The notes under the pieces: model-generated
Database searches by the model: none
Told to the model about the DNA's origin: nothing
The model's input: the letters and a program-made list of their open reading frames with translations, nothing else
Part shown: positions 1-8,954 of the stretch, piece after piece
How positions within the stretch are numbered: the first letter of the stretch is position 1
Layout of the letters: each line of letters opens with the position of its first letter
NCBI GenBank assembly: GCA_934546745.1
Contig: CAKTDV010000027.1
Span: 1-28,865 of the forward strand
Direction of reading: 5' to 3'
Length of the DNA: 28,865 nt
Origin: an uncultured Desulfovibrio sp.
GTDB lineage: Bacteria; Desulfobacterota; Desulfovibrionia; Desulfovibrionales; Desulfovibrionaceae
Position numbers and translations under genes: made by a program

Positions 1-345
1 CGAAGCCTCTCCGCCGCCGCGAAACTTCTTTCTAGAGAAAAGTCCCGCTCCCTGTCAAGAACTTTTTCCCGGAACCAGCGGAAAATCTCCCGCCCCAGCT
101 CCTGGGGGGAACCCCTTCGGATCCCGTTCCCAACCGGCGAAGGCGATTTCTACGCAATCTTTAACCGAACGTCAAGCCTTTTTGCAAAAAAAGTATTTTT
201 TTGCCGGAGACGCCCCGTCCCACTCCCCAGCCGCGGCGTTCCAAGCCCTTCCGTTACCTCAGCAAATATGGACTTCCGTATTTTTTTGGCGTATCATCAC
301 ATGTTACGCCACAAGGGCAACATTACTCCACACCGAGGCCAACGC
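1..345. other. Non-coding leader upstream of lepA
   Basis: I see no convincing gene here. The stretch contains a small GC hairpin (CCCCAG/CTGGGG, 93-107), an AT-rich perfect palindrome (GCA7-GTA-T7GC, 184-204) and a 7-bp dyad TGGCGTA-N11-TACGCCA (287-311) shortly before the lepA start. A leftward open frame runs from about 149 to the window edge but has no ATG, GTG or TTG start. The lepA promoter presumably lies here, but I could not identify clear -35/-10 boxes. Confidence 0.5.
29..58 (-). promoter_or_regulatory. Possible leftward sigma-70 promoter
   Basis: On the minus strand a perfect TTGACA (58 to 53) is followed after 18 bases by TAGAAA (34 to 29), a moderate -10 match. It would fire toward the left edge of the window, at a gene not included here. 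The exact -35 is the main support; the -10 and the spacing are not ideal. Confidence 0.3.
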
Positions 346-2151
346 ATGCCCAATCTGCAGCATATCCGTAATTTTTGCATCATTGCCCATATTGATCATG
401 GGAAGTCCACGCTTGCCGACCGCATCCTTGAATTGACCAAGGTGGTAAGCCAGCGCGAAGCCCGTCAGCAATATCTGGACAAAATGGATCTGGAACGGGA
501 GCGGGGTATCACCATCAAGGCGCAGACCGTCCGCATTCCCTATACCGCCACCGATGGGCGGGAATATGAACTCAATCTGATTGACACTCCTGGGCATGTG
601 GACTTCAACTATGAAGTTTCCCGATCGCTGGCCGCCTGTGAAGGCGCGCTGCTGGTCGTAGACGCCACCCAGGGAGTGGAAGCCCAGACGCTGGCCAACG
701 TGTATCTGGCGCTGGATCATAATCACGAAATCGTGCCTGTTCTCAACAAGATTGATCTGCCCAGCGCCGATGTGGAGCGCGTCAAGGCGGAAATTGAGGA
801 AGCCATCGGCCTTGACTGCTCGGACGCCCTGCCCGTCTCCGCCAAAACGGGAATGGGGGTGGACGCCGTCCTTGAGGCGATTGTGCATCGTCTGCCCGCG
901 CCGCAGGGCGATCCCGCCGCGCCGCTCAAGGCGCTGATTTTTGACTCCTGGTACGACAGCTATCAGGGGGTCGTGGTGCTGTTCCGCATCATGGACGGCA
1001 CGGTGAAAACCGGCGAGACCATACGCCTCATGAGCACCGGCAAGGAATATGAGGTGCTGCGCCTCGGCGTCTTTTCTCCCGAGGCCACGGACGTAAGGGA
1101 ACTGCACGCGGGCGAGGTGGGCTTTCTGTGCGGCAGCATCAAATCCCTTGGCGATGCGCGTGTGGGCGATACCATCACCCACAGCGCCCGCCCCGCGGAA
1201 ACGCCCGTGCCCGGCTTCAAGGAAGTGCAGCCCATGGTTTTCTGCGGCCTGTATCCTTCCGAATCCGACGATTATGAAAACCTCAAGGCGGCACTGGAAA
1301 AACTGCAGCTCAACGACGCCGCGTTCAGTTTCGAACCGGAAACCTCGCAGGCTCTGGGGTTTGGTTTCCGCTGCGGCTTCCTCGGTCTGCTGCACATGGA
1401 AATCATTCAGGAGCGCCTTGAGCGGGAATTCGAGGTGGCGCTTATCGCCACGGCTCCTTCCGTCGTCTACCGGGTGGAGACCTCCGACGGCAAGAAGCTG
1501 GAAATCGACAATCCCGCCCATTTGCCCGACGCCACAAAAATTCACGCCCTGTACGAACCCTATGTCAGCATGGATATCCATGTGCCCAACGAATATGTGG
1601 GCAATGTCATGAAACTGTGCGAGGAAAAACGGGGAACCCAGAAGAATCTGCATTATCTGGCCGCCAATCGCGTTGTGGTAACCTATGAGCTGCCGTTCGC
1701 GGAAATCGTTTACGACTTCTTCGACAAGCTCAAATCCTGCACGCGCGGGTATGCCAGCATGGACTATCAACCCATCGATTACCGTGAATCCGACCTGGTG
1801 CGTCTGGACATCCTCCTCAACGGCGATCCCGTGGATGCCCTGGCCGTCATCGTGCATCGGGAACGCGCCTACCAATACGGAAGATCTCTGGCCCTCAAAC
1901 TGAAACGCACGATTCCCCGCCAGTTGTTCCAGGTGGCCATTCAGGCCGCCATCGGCCAGAAAATCATCGCCCGTGAAACAGTCTCGGCCTTCCGCAAGGA
2001 CGTGACAGCCAAGTGCTACGGCGGCGATATCACCCGCAAACGCAAGCTTCTCGAAAAGCAGAAGGAAGGGAAAAAACGCATGAAGCGTATGGGGAATGTG
2101 GAACTGCCGCAGGAGGCCTTCCTGGCCGCCCTGAAAGCCGGCGACGAATAA
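346..2151 (+). CDS. lepA: Elongation factor 4 (LepA), ribosomal back-translocase GTPase
   Basis: LepA/EF4 is a cytoplasmic translational GTPase related to EF-G that acts on the ribosome. The 601-residue product has the expected length. The G1 loop AHIDHGKST is at about residues 14-22, followed by the G3 DTPGHVDF and G4 NKID motifs, the EF-G-like domains II, III and V, and the LepA-specific basic C-terminus (RKRKLLEKQKEGKKRMKR region) that replaces EF-G domain IV. The reading frame is open from 268, but I chose the ATG at 346 because the protein then begins MPNLQHIRNF, as the family does, and GAGG lies 7 bases upstream. rimO follows after a 25-base gap, so the two may be cotranscribed. Nothing appears broken. 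Confidence 0.97.
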   Translation: MPNLQHIRNFCIIAHIDHGKSTLADRILELTKVVSQREARQQYLDKMDLERERGITIKAQTVRIPYTATDGREYELNLIDTPGHVDFNYEVSRSLAACEGALLVVDATQGVEAQTLANVYLALDHNHEIVPVLNKIDLPSADVERVKAEIEEAIGLDCSDALPVSAKTGMGVDAVLEAIVHRLPAPQGDPAAPLKALIFDSWYDSYQGVVVLFRIMDGTVKTGETIRLMSTGKEYEVLRLGVFSPEATDVRELHAGEVGFLCGSIKSLGDARVGDTITHSARPAETPVPGFKEVQPMVFCGLYPSESDDYENLKAALEKLQLNDAAFSFEPETSQALGFGFRCGFLGLLHMEIIQERLEREFEVALIATAPSVVYRVETSDGKKLEIDNPAHLPDATKIHALYEPYVSMDIHVPNEYVGNVMKLCEEKRGTQKNLHYLAANRVVVTYELPFAEIVYDFFDKLKSCTRGYASMDYQPIDYRESDLVRLDILLNGDPVDALAVIVHRERAYQYGRSLALKLKRTIPRQLFQVAIQAAIGQKIIARETVSAFRKDVTAKCYGGDITRKRKLLEKQKEGKKRMKRMGNVELPQEAFLAALKAGDE

Positions 2152-2176
2152 CACGCCACGGAGAGGACACCTCCCA

Positions 2177-3532
2177 ATGCGCCACACCGCTCACCACCAT
2201 ACCGCCAGCAAGGCCGCGACACCGCTGCCCGTATGGGCACAGAGTCTTGGCTGCCCCAAAAACAGGGTGGATACGGAACATGTGCTCGGCTCGCTGGGCA
2301 TCCCCGTCACAAGCGTGGAACGCCTGGACCAGGCCCGGCTGATACTGATCAATACCTGCGGGTTTATCGCCCCCGCCGTCAGTGAAAGCATCCGGGCCAT
2401 TCTGGATGCTGCCGGGCGGATCGCCTCCCGCAAGCGCAAGCCGCTGCTGGCCGTCGCGGGCTGCATGGTGGGACGCTATGGCGCGGAGGAACTGGCCAGG
2501 GAGCTGCCGGAAGTGGATCTCTGGCTGCCGACGGCGGAACTGCCGCACTGGCCCGCCATGATCGCCCGGGCGCTGTCCCTTCAGGAAGCTCCCGCCGTCA
2601 CGGGTGGGGCGTGGCCCGGCAGGATGCTTTCAACCGGCCCGGCGCACGCCTGGCTGAAGGTGGGGGAAGGCTGCCGTCATGCCTGCGCGTTCTGCACCAT
2701 CCCCTCCATCCGCGGGCCGCTGACCTCCGTACCCATTGACGCGCTCCGGGAAGAAACGCGCCGTCTGCTGGCGCTGGGTGTCCGGGAAATCAATCTGGTC
2801 GCGCAGGATCTGACGTCGTGGGGCACGGATCTGGCGCCGCGGGCGCGCCTTGAGGAGCTGCTGGCCGCGCTGCTGTCGCTGGACGGCCTGACCTGGCTGC
2901 GGCTGCTCTATCTGTATCCCAGCGGCATCACTCCCGAACTTCTGCGTTTCATCCAGACGGCCGGTCCGGCGTTGCTGCACTATTTTGACATTCCTCTCCA
3001 ACATGCGCACCCTGCCGTTCTGTCCCGCATGGGCCGCCCCTTTGCCGGAGATCCCCGCCGCGCCGTCGACAGGGTACGGGAGGCCGTGCCCGACGCCGTA
3101 CTCCGCACGACCTTCATCGTGGGGTATCCCGGCGAAACCGAGGAACAGTTCGAAGCCCTCTGCCGCTTTGTGGAAGAAACGCGCTTTCATCATGTGGGGG
3201 TCTTCGCCTATCAGGCCGAAAGCGGCACGCCCGCCGCAACCATGCCCGATCAGGTCCCCGACGATATCAAAAAACGCCGCCGGGACACACTGATGGAACT
3301 GCAGCGGGACATCAGCGAAAGCCATCTTGCCGCTACTGTGGGCGCACGCCTCCCGGTACTGGTGGAACGCCCCCACGACGAATGGCCAGGACTGCATGTG
3401 GGACGCGTCTGGTTTCAGATGCCCGACGTGGACGGCATCACCTATGTGAGCGGCCCTGGCGTAACGCCCGGCGCTCTTGTTACGTGCGACATAGAAGACA
3501 ATACAGCCTATGACCTTACGGCGCTGGCCTGA
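2177..3532 (+). CDS. rimO: Ribosomal protein S12 methylthiotransferase (RimO)
   Basis: RimO is a radical-SAM enzyme with two iron-sulfur clusters that adds a methylthio group to an aspartate of ribosomal protein S12. The 451-residue product shows the three layers of the family. The N-terminal UPF0004 domain has cluster cysteines at about 26 (SLGCPKNRVDTE), 61 and 96. The radical-SAM domain has GCRHACAFC (Cys166, 170, 173). The C-terminal TRAM-like domain covers about 385-449. The SLGCPKN.VD.E signature separates RimO from its tRNA-modifying relative MiaB. A GGAGAGG ribosome binding site lies in the short gap after lepA. Pairing with lepA fits a translation theme. An acyl-CoA ligase follows 24 bases downstream. 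Confidence 0.95.
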   Translation: MRHTAHHHTASKAATPLPVWAQSLGCPKNRVDTEHVLGSLGIPVTSVERLDQARLILINTCGFIAPAVSESIRAILDAAGRIASRKRKPLLAVAGCMVGRYGAEELARELPEVDLWLPTAELPHWPAMIARALSLQEAPAVTGGAWPGRMLSTGPAHAWLKVGEGCRHACAFCTIPSIRGPLTSVPIDALREETRRLLALGVREINLVAQDLTSWGTDLAPRARLEELLAALLSLDGLTWLRLLYLYPSGITPELLRFIQTAGPALLHYFDIPLQHAHPAVLSRMGRPFAGDPRRAVDRVREAVPDAVLRTTFIVGYPGETEEQFEALCRFVEETRFHHVGVFAYQAESGTPAATMPDQVPDDIKKRRRDTLMELQRDISESHLAATVGARLPVLVERPHDEWPGLHVGRVWFQMPDVDGITYVSGPGVTPGALVTCDIEDNTAYDLTALA

Positions 3533-3556
3533 ACCGCCCCGCGATAGAGAATCAGC

Positions 3557-5236
3557 ATGACCACTCACAACGAAGCATGGCAGTCTCACTTTACGGGACG
3601 TCCCACACCGGATTTGACACTGCACCCCCGGCATCTGTCCGTCGTTCTCGATGAAGCCGCCGGGACGGCTCCCCGCCGTGAGGCCCTGCGTTTTCAGAAC
3701 ACGCGCATGACATATGCCGAACTGCGCGAACATGCGGAACGCTTCGCGGCGGCCCTGCGACGCAACGGCGTTCAACCCGGCGATCGGGTAGCCATCATGC
3801 TGCCCAACCTGCCCCAGACCGTCGTCGCCTTCTGGGGCGTCATGAAGGCTGGCGCAACGGCGGTCATGACAAACCCTCTCTATCGGGAAACGGAGCTGAC
3901 ACGCCATTTCAGGGATGCCGGCGTGCGCGTCCTGATTACGCTGGATATTCTCTGGCAGCACATCGGGCCGCTGCTGGAGACGCTGGCCCTGGAACGGGTT
4001 ATTGTCACCTCTGTGGACGACGCCCTGCGACCGCCGCTCAACTGGCTTTACGCGCTCAAGAGATGGCGCAACGGGAACGTGCCCGCCATCCCCTGGAGCG
4101 ACCGCGTCCTGCGCTGGCGGGAGTTCCGCGCGGGCAAAGAGCGCTACAGCTCCCCGGCGGGCAATCCCCATGCGGAGATAGCCCTGTTGCAGTACACGGG
4201 CGGCACGACAGGCGACCCCAAGGGCGCCATGCTGACCCATGCCGGGCTCACGGCACAGCTGACCCAGCTCCTGGCCATCCTCCCTCTCGACGGGGAAGAA
4301 TGTCACAGCTTTCTGTCCATCATGCCCTTTTTCCATGTTTTCGGGCTGATGGGCAACATCATCCTGCCCGCCGCCATGCGCGCGTCGACCATCCCGATAC
4401 CGCGCTATACGCCGGGGGATCTGCTGCGCACCATTGACCGCTGCCGCCCGACCTTCTTTGTGGGCGCGCCCTCCGTCTACATTTCCCTGATGCAGCAAAA
4501 AGACATCGCGCGCCATGATATGACCTGCATCCGCTACTGCATTTCCGGATCAGCCCCCTTCCCGGCGGAAAAACTGCGCCAATGGCAGACGATGACGCAT
4601 GCCGCCATCACGGAAGGCTATGGCCTGACGGAAGCTTCGCCGGTACTCAGCGCCAATCCCCTTTCCGGGGTGCAGAAAATCGGCTCCATCGGCGTTCCCC
4701 TGCCGCTGACCAGCATCAAAATTGTGGACAGCGGCGATCCGGATCGGGAACTGGGAGACAACGAGCGGGGTGAGCTGATCGCCAAAGGGCCGCAGCTTAT
4801 GGCGGGCTACTGGAACCGCCTGGATGAGACCGCCGCAACCCTGCGCGACGGTTGGCTGCATACCGGCGATATCGCCTACCGCGACGAAGACGGCTATTAT
4901 TTTCTTGTGGATCGTAAAAAAGATCTTGTCATCGTCGGCGGCTACAACGTCTATCCACGGGAAGTCGAGGAAGTTCTGCATGAACATCCGCATGTGGAGG
5001 AGGCCGTCGCCGTCGGCGTCAGCCATCCCACACGCGGCGAGGCGCTGAAGGCGTTCATCGTTCCCAAGGCTGGGGCCATTCTCAGCAAGGCGGATCTGAC
5101 CGCCCACTGCCGCGCCCGTCTTGCCAACTACAAGATTCCGAAATTTTTTGAATTCAGGACGGATCTGCCCAAGACCATCATCGGCAAGGTCCTGCGCCGC
5201 TCCCTGCGTGATGAGGAGAAGAGGAAAAAATCATGA
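3557..5236 (+). CDS. Long-chain acyl-CoA ligase (AMP-forming)
   Basis: A member of the ANL adenylate-forming superfamily that activates a carboxylic acid, probably a long-chain fatty acid, with ATP and CoA. The 559-residue length is typical of FadD-like enzymes. Visible motifs are the ATP loop YTGGTTGDPKGAM (about 213-225), the A5 motif GYGLTEASP, LHTGDIAYRDEDGYYFLVDRKKD with the hinge region, and the C-terminal lysine region PKTIIGKVLRRSLR. Substrate length cannot be read from the sequence, so I give no symbol. The stop codon overlaps the next start (ATGA at 5233-5236), suggesting translational coupling to the small exported protein. Confidence 0.9.
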   Translation: MTTHNEAWQSHFTGRPTPDLTLHPRHLSVVLDEAAGTAPRREALRFQNTRMTYAELREHAERFAAALRRNGVQPGDRVAIMLPNLPQTVVAFWGVMKAGATAVMTNPLYRETELTRHFRDAGVRVLITLDILWQHIGPLLETLALERVIVTSVDDALRPPLNWLYALKRWRNGNVPAIPWSDRVLRWREFRAGKERYSSPAGNPHAEIALLQYTGGTTGDPKGAMLTHAGLTAQLTQLLAILPLDGEECHSFLSIMPFFHVFGLMGNIILPAAMRASTIPIPRYTPGDLLRTIDRCRPTFFVGAPSVYISLMQQKDIARHDMTCIRYCISGSAPFPAEKLRQWQTMTHAAITEGYGLTEASPVLSANPLSGVQKIGSIGVPLPLTSIKIVDSGDPDRELGDNERGELIAKGPQLMAGYWNRLDETAATLRDGWLHTGDIAYRDEDGYYFLVDRKKDLVIVGGYNVYPREVEEVLHEHPHVEEAVAVGVSHPTRGEALKAFIVPKAGAILSKADLTAHCRARLANYKIPKFFEFRTDLPKTIIGKVLRRSLRDEEKRKKS

Positions 5237-5562
5237 TGCGAAACCATTCCCTCCAGCCACTCCCGCTGCTCCCGCTTTGCGTCGCCGTCTGCCTTACGCT
5301 GACGCCGGTCAGCGCTCCACACGCCGCGGAAGATCAGTCCTCCTCCACGGCCGCCCCCACTGATGAGCAGCGCTCTTTTCAGGAACGGCTGCGCGGCCTG
5401 TGGGGAGATGCCAAAAGCGCCGGCAGTGAACTGGGGTCCCAGGCGGGAGAGATGTGGGATTCGACAAAGGAATCTTCCGCCGGACTCTGGAACGACGCCC
5501 GGAAACAGGGTTCCGACTGGATGGACGAGGCCCGCCGCCGCTGGAGAGAGCGCGGCGACTGA
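5233..5562 (+). CDS. Small exported helical protein, unknown function
   Basis: I do not recognise a family. The 109-residue product begins with an apparent Sec signal peptide: a short basic start, a hydrophobic stretch rich in Leu/Pro/Val, and a likely cut after the HAA at about residue 33. The mature part (about 76 residues) is polar and probably helical, with repeated W-x-D-x-x-K/R spacing (LWGDAK, MWDSTK, LWNDAR, WMDEAR), like an amphipathic 11-mer protein of the LEA or apolipoprotein type. Its start overlaps the stop of the acyl-CoA ligase by 4 bases, with a second ATG directly after. A periplasmic or envelope role is inference only. It ends 11 bases from a convergent gene. Confidence 0.75.
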   Translation: MMRNHSLQPLPLLPLCVAVCLTLTPVSAPHAAEDQSSSTAAPTDEQRSFQERLRGLWGDAKSAGSELGSQAGEMWDSTKESSAGLWNDARKQGSDWMDEARRRWRERGD

Positions 5563-5573
5563 TCCGCCGGGCG

Positions 5574-6356
5574 TTATTGCTCCACGGCAAAAATATTGCG
5601 AAACACGACGGCGTTATCCGTGCCGCCGCGTACTTCAAGCATGACCTGCGCCCCGCTCAGCGCGCGTTCCATTCCTTTGGGCAAACTGGCGCTTATGACG
5701 GCATGCTTGAATCGCAGAATGCTGAATTTGCCGATATCGGCCGGTAAAAAATTCAGAGGCGCATGCCTGCCGTCAGGCGTTACCAGGACGGCCACCACTT
5801 CCCCTTTCGCCCGATCCGCGCTTTTATTGCGCAAATCAAAGGCAATGCGCAGCGTGCGGTTGTGCGCCAGACGCACCTGGACCTTGTCCACGGAGACATA
5901 CTCGCTCCTGACGGCGGGGAAGTCGGCATGTCCCGGCCCCTCTTCCTTTGCCATCCGCTCTTTTATGGCGGCATCCTCACCATCCGGCACGGATACCGGC
6001 GGCGCTTCCCGCGTGACCAGAGAAACGGCCTCCCCCATATCGCTTTGCGCCAGCGCCCGCGTCAGAATTTCCCGACCTGGCACCGCGCTTTCCTCAAGCA
6101 GCACGGAGAGCTGATCCAGCCGTTCCAGCCTGGCTTCCATGGTCTCGCTCTCGCCTTCCAGACGCAGAACCTCTCGTTGCAGCAGGCTGTTCTCACGCCA
6201 TATGTCATGGCAGAGCCAGCCCAGCCCCCCCACGAGGCAGGGAAGCAGCAGCAGGGAAGCCAGCAGGGCATGCAGCCATATACGGCGCAGCCGCCACGAC
6301 CTGCGGCGGCCATCCTCACGAATGAGGACCAGACTCAGGCGCTCGCTGTATCTCAT
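5574..6356 (-). CDS. Single-pass membrane protein with coiled coil, unknown function
   Basis: This 260-residue protein has a short cytoplasmic basic N-terminus, one strong transmembrane helix at about 27-49 and a coiled coil at about 52-90 (RENSLLQREVLRLE...). The extracytoplasmic C-terminal region (about 155-260) has alternating beta-like patterns ending ...FRNIFAVEQ. The arrangement resembles the membrane and coiled-coil portion of M23-type envelope proteins, but no peptidase motif is present. Its ATG overlaps the stop of the upstream L,D-transpeptidase by 4 bases (6353-6356), so the two are very probably coupled and may act together at the cell wall. That partnership is inference from position. 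Confidence 0.8.
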   Translation of the reverse strand: MRYSERLSLVLIREDGRRRSWRLRRIWLHALLASLLLLPCLVGGLGWLCHDIWRENSLLQREVLRLEGESETMEARLERLDQLSVLLEESAVPGREILTRALAQSDMGEAVSLVTREAPPVSVPDGEDAAIKERMAKEEGPGHADFPAVRSEYVSVDKVQVRLAHNRTLRIAFDLRNKSADRAKGEVVAVLVTPDGRHAPLNFLPADIGKFSILRFKHAVISASLPKGMERALSGAQVMLEVRGGTDNAVVFRNIFAVEQ

Positions 6357-8851
6357 TCTCCGCTCCCCTCGTCAAATACCTCCCGCAAGGGAGGCTCGGC
6401 GGCCCAGTCCTCCCGCGCAATCTGCCAGCGCCCACCGTTAAACCGCAGCAAGAGCGTCTTGGCGCCTCTGTCGCCGCGTCCGGCGCTATCCGCATAGGAC
6501 TGGAGCATGTCGGCCCACAGCCCCCCCTTGCCGTCCAGCGCCAGACGCAGGCCGGAAAGCTGTACCAGCACGGGAGAGACGCGCGCCCAAAGCCGCTCCT
6601 TCTGGGCACGTATGGCCCGCGCCGTGCGGCGCCCCGCCTGCACGGCGTCATCGGTATAGAATTGCATGTAGGTATTCAGATCGCCCTGTTCCCAGGCCAC
6701 GCGCCAAGATTCAATCATACGGCTTACATCGCCGCTGACCTGCTCCAGATAATGGGCGGACAAGCCTTTGTCTCCCGGCGTGAACGCTTCCGCCACAACC
6801 CGGAAACGACCGTCCTTGCCGCGCCGCCAATACAGAACCCGCTCGCCCTGCTCCATGCCGCGCCCGCCCAACAGAAGCTGATCACTGCGGCTTTCCACGG
6901 TATCGCCCGCCAGCGCCAGACGGGGAGCGCGGCTGACAAGCGTCAACGGCACGGCATAGCGGCGCCGGAGATCCCGCAAGGTCTGACCATAGGGAAGACC
7001 GCGCGGAATGCCAGCGACCTTGTTAAAGGCGCGCATATCATACAGGGCGGTCAAATTCTGTACGTTCTGCGCGGCAAGGGCATCCTCCCACGCCCTGACG
7101 GCCGCGGTCACAGCCTGCCGCACTTCCGGGGAAAGGCGCAGCCGGGCGGCTTCCGCCTCGGCGCGGGCACGGGCCTCGGCCTCCAGCCGCTGTTGCTCGG
7201 CAAGGCGCGCCGCTTCCTGACGCGCTTTTTCCTCCGCTTCCGCCCGGGCGCGCGCTTCCGCCTCGGCGCGGGCACGAGCCTCGGCCTCCAGCCGCTGTTG
7301 CTCGGCAAGGCGCGCCGCTTCCTGACGCGCTTTTCCCTCCGCTTCCGCCCGGGCGCGCGCTTCCGCCTCGGCGCGGGCACGGGCCTCGGCCTCCAACCTC
7401 TGTTGCTCGGCAAGGCGCGCCGCTTCCTGACGCGCTTTTTCCTCCGCTTCCGCCCGGGCGCGCGCTTCCGCCTCGGCGCGGGCGCGGGCCTCGGCCTCCA
7501 GCCGCTGTTGCTCGGCAAGGCGCGCCGCTTCCTGACGCGCCTTTTCCTCCGCTTCCGCCTGTGCGGCTTCCGCCTCGGCGCGGGCGCGCGCTTCCGCCGC
7601 CCGATCCTGTGTCGCTGGGGTCTGGATGGGCCCCCAGTTGATTTCGGCGGGAGCGGGACGGGGACGATGCTGGGGAATCAACGGATCCGCGGCAACCAGC
7701 GTACCTTCGGCCGGAAGACGGCCGGCATCTTCCGGCATATCCAGCCGGGGAGCGACGGGCAGTTCGCTATCGGTCAGGGTGATGGAACTCTGCGCCACCA
7801 GCGTACCGTTACGGAAGGCGTTTTCCATCCCCAGTTCACGCGGCGTCCATTCCATACCCACGATACGGAAATGCCCTTTGGCATCCGGCTGCCAGTACAG
7901 GCGGCGCACACCCTCGGTGGAAAGATTGGAGGCCGTGTACAATTGCTCCGACCAGGTTACCCAATAGCCCGGCCCCTGAAGGACGTGTATTTCCTTGTTG
8001 AAAATCTTGATGAATTTCAGATTCCTGAAGAGGCGTTCCTTATTCTGACGAAACGCGGCGAAGCTTTCCGGCATGGCCTTGCTGTAGGCCTCGGGATTAT
8101 AGAAGTCGAACATCTTCCGCGAACGGTCGGCCCAGGCCTTGCTCCATTCCTGCATGAGCAGGCGTAAACGGCGCGCCGTGCCGTCATCCGGTCTGGGAAC
8201 GGCCTTCTCATTCACCTGTTCGGCCAGAAGCACAGCGGTGCCGGGGCGCAGACTGGGGCCGACAGTATCTATATCCTTGAGCCCGATGGCAACACACCCC
8301 TTGGTATCGCGGGGATAGATGCCATAGCCCTTGCTGTGAATCCAGATGCCGTAGCCGGTCTTGCCACGCAGCTTGTCAACGGGATTCGGATAATTCAGCG
8401 TATAGGCGATGCCGCCGTATTCCCTGAAATCCAGCCCGCCCGCAATCTTGTACTCCACAAAATAAACGCCTTCCGGCGTGCGCAGATCGTTCATGACCTG
8501 CTTGTCGCCCGTTACCTGCCCCGTCGTGCAGGGAAAGACATATTTCAGTTTGAGCGGACTCTTGTGTTCGAAAAAAAGAAAGGACTGGCGCTGCTTGTCC
8601 ACCGCCACCAGATGGGTGGGAAGCCCCTCGTCATAGATGGATGCCTGCCAGTTGTCCGCCTGGGCGCGTCCGGGTCCCCAGGGAAGGCGCGCATCCAATG
8701 GCGGTTCCCATGCGGACGAGGAGAGGAGAAACGCCAGAGCGCACACAAGAGATTTCCAGCGGACGCGGCGGGCGCGCCAGACGCGCGCGCAACGCCGCGA
8801 ACGGCCGACAACGGCAACAGGAGGGGAAAGGGGACGATCAGTGGCTTGCAT
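6353..8851 (-). CDS. L,D-transpeptidase (YkuD) with NTF2-like modules and a 35-residue tandem-repeat linker
   Basis: Probably an exported cell-wall enzyme that forms 3-3 peptidoglycan cross-links or attaches proteins to the wall. Counting from ATG 8851, residues 1-65 form a long basic leader with a hydrophobic core. The YkuD domain covers about 80-205 with His172 (IHSKG) and catalytic Cys186 (KGCVA). An NTF2/Cds6-like module covers about 215-340. A highly charged Ala/Glu/Arg helical linker covers about 432-567, built of 35-residue repeats. Two further NTF2-like modules cover about 570-690 and 700-825 (MIESWRVAWEQGDLNTYMQFY). An in-frame GTG at 8860 is an alternative start; neither has a clear Shine-Dalgarno. 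It is coupled to the membrane protein downstream. Confidence 0.88.
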   Translation of the reverse strand: MQATDRPLSPPVAVVGRSRRCARVWRARRVRWKSLVCALAFLLSSSAWEPPLDARLPWGPGRAQADNWQASIYDEGLPTHLVAVDKQRQSFLFFEHKSPLKLKYVFPCTTGQVTGDKQVMNDLRTPEGVYFVEYKIAGGLDFREYGGIAYTLNYPNPVDKLRGKTGYGIWIHSKGYGIYPRDTKGCVAIGLKDIDTVGPSLRPGTAVLLAEQVNEKAVPRPDDGTARRLRLLMQEWSKAWADRSRKMFDFYNPEAYSKAMPESFAAFRQNKERLFRNLKFIKIFNKEIHVLQGPGYWVTWSEQLYTASNLSTEGVRRLYWQPDAKGHFRIVGMEWTPRELGMENAFRNGTLVAQSSITLTDSELPVAPRLDMPEDAGRLPAEGTLVAADPLIPQHRPRPAPAEINWGPIQTPATQDRAAEARARAEAEAAQAEAEEKARQEAARLAEQQRLEAEARARAEAEARARAEAEEKARQEAARLAEQQRLEAEARARAEAEARARAEAEGKARQEAARLAEQQRLEAEARARAEAEARARAEAEEKARQEAARLAEQQRLEAEARARAEAEAARLRLSPEVRQAVTAAVRAWEDALAAQNVQNLTALYDMRAFNKVAGIPRGLPYGQTLRDLRRRYAVPLTLVSRAPRLALAGDTVESRSDQLLLGGRGMEQGERVLYWRRGKDGRFRVVAEAFTPGDKGLSAHYLEQVSGDVSRMIESWRVAWEQGDLNTYMQFYTDDAVQAGRRTARAIRAQKERLWARVSPVLVQLSGLRLALDGKGGLWADMLQSYADSAGRGDRGAKTLLLRFNGGRWQIAREDWAAEPPLREVFDEGSGE
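7151..7559 (-). repeat. 105-bp tandem repeat, about 3.9 copies, in the L,D-transpeptidase gene
   Basis: The block GCTCGGCAAGGCGCGCC recurs at 7195, 7300, 7405 and 7510, exactly 105 bases apart, with very few differences between copies. Each unit encodes 35 residues (EEKARQEAARLAEQQRLEAE followed by ARARAEAEARARAEA), which is five heptads, so copy gain or loss would keep both the frame and the coiled-coil register. The near identity of the copies suggests recent duplication or gene conversion. Confidence 0.95.
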
Positions 8852-8913
8852 GGCAGTCACGAAAACAGGGTTACACTACGTTATACATACGGCGTCCGCG
8901 GCGGGCGCGCCCT

Positions 8914-8939
8914 GTCTGGCCGTACCCTCGCGGCCAGAC
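8914..8939 (-). terminator. Hairpin between pyrE and the L,D-transpeptidase gene
   Basis: A perfect 9-bp stem, GTCTGGCCG/CGGCCAGAC with an 8-base loop, lies 16 bases beyond the pyrE stop. It lacks a U-tract on the minus strand, so it may stabilise the pyrE message 3' end or act as a weak terminator rather than a classical intrinsic terminator. Confidence 0.4.
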
Positions 8940-8954
8940 GGAGCGGCGCGACGC

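Noticed and set aside
1..149. Leftward open frame with protein-like composition at the left edge
   Set aside because: No ATG, GTG or TTG start exists before the in-frame stop at 150-152, and a promoter-like sequence lies within it.
304..2187. Long open frame antisense to lepA
   Set aside because: A mirror of a highly conserved gene with no family likeness; an effect of codon bias.
2630..4516. 628-codon minus-strand frame across rimO and the acyl-CoA ligase
   Set aside because: Antisense to two clear genes, His/Gln/Gly-rich composition typical of shadow frames.
6662..8167. 501-codon plus-strand frame opposite the L,D-transpeptidase, containing repeated LGLQPLLLGKARRFL units
   Set aside because: The repeats are the reverse reading of the 105-bp coiled-coil repeat; the minus-strand frame has the catalytic and structural motifs.
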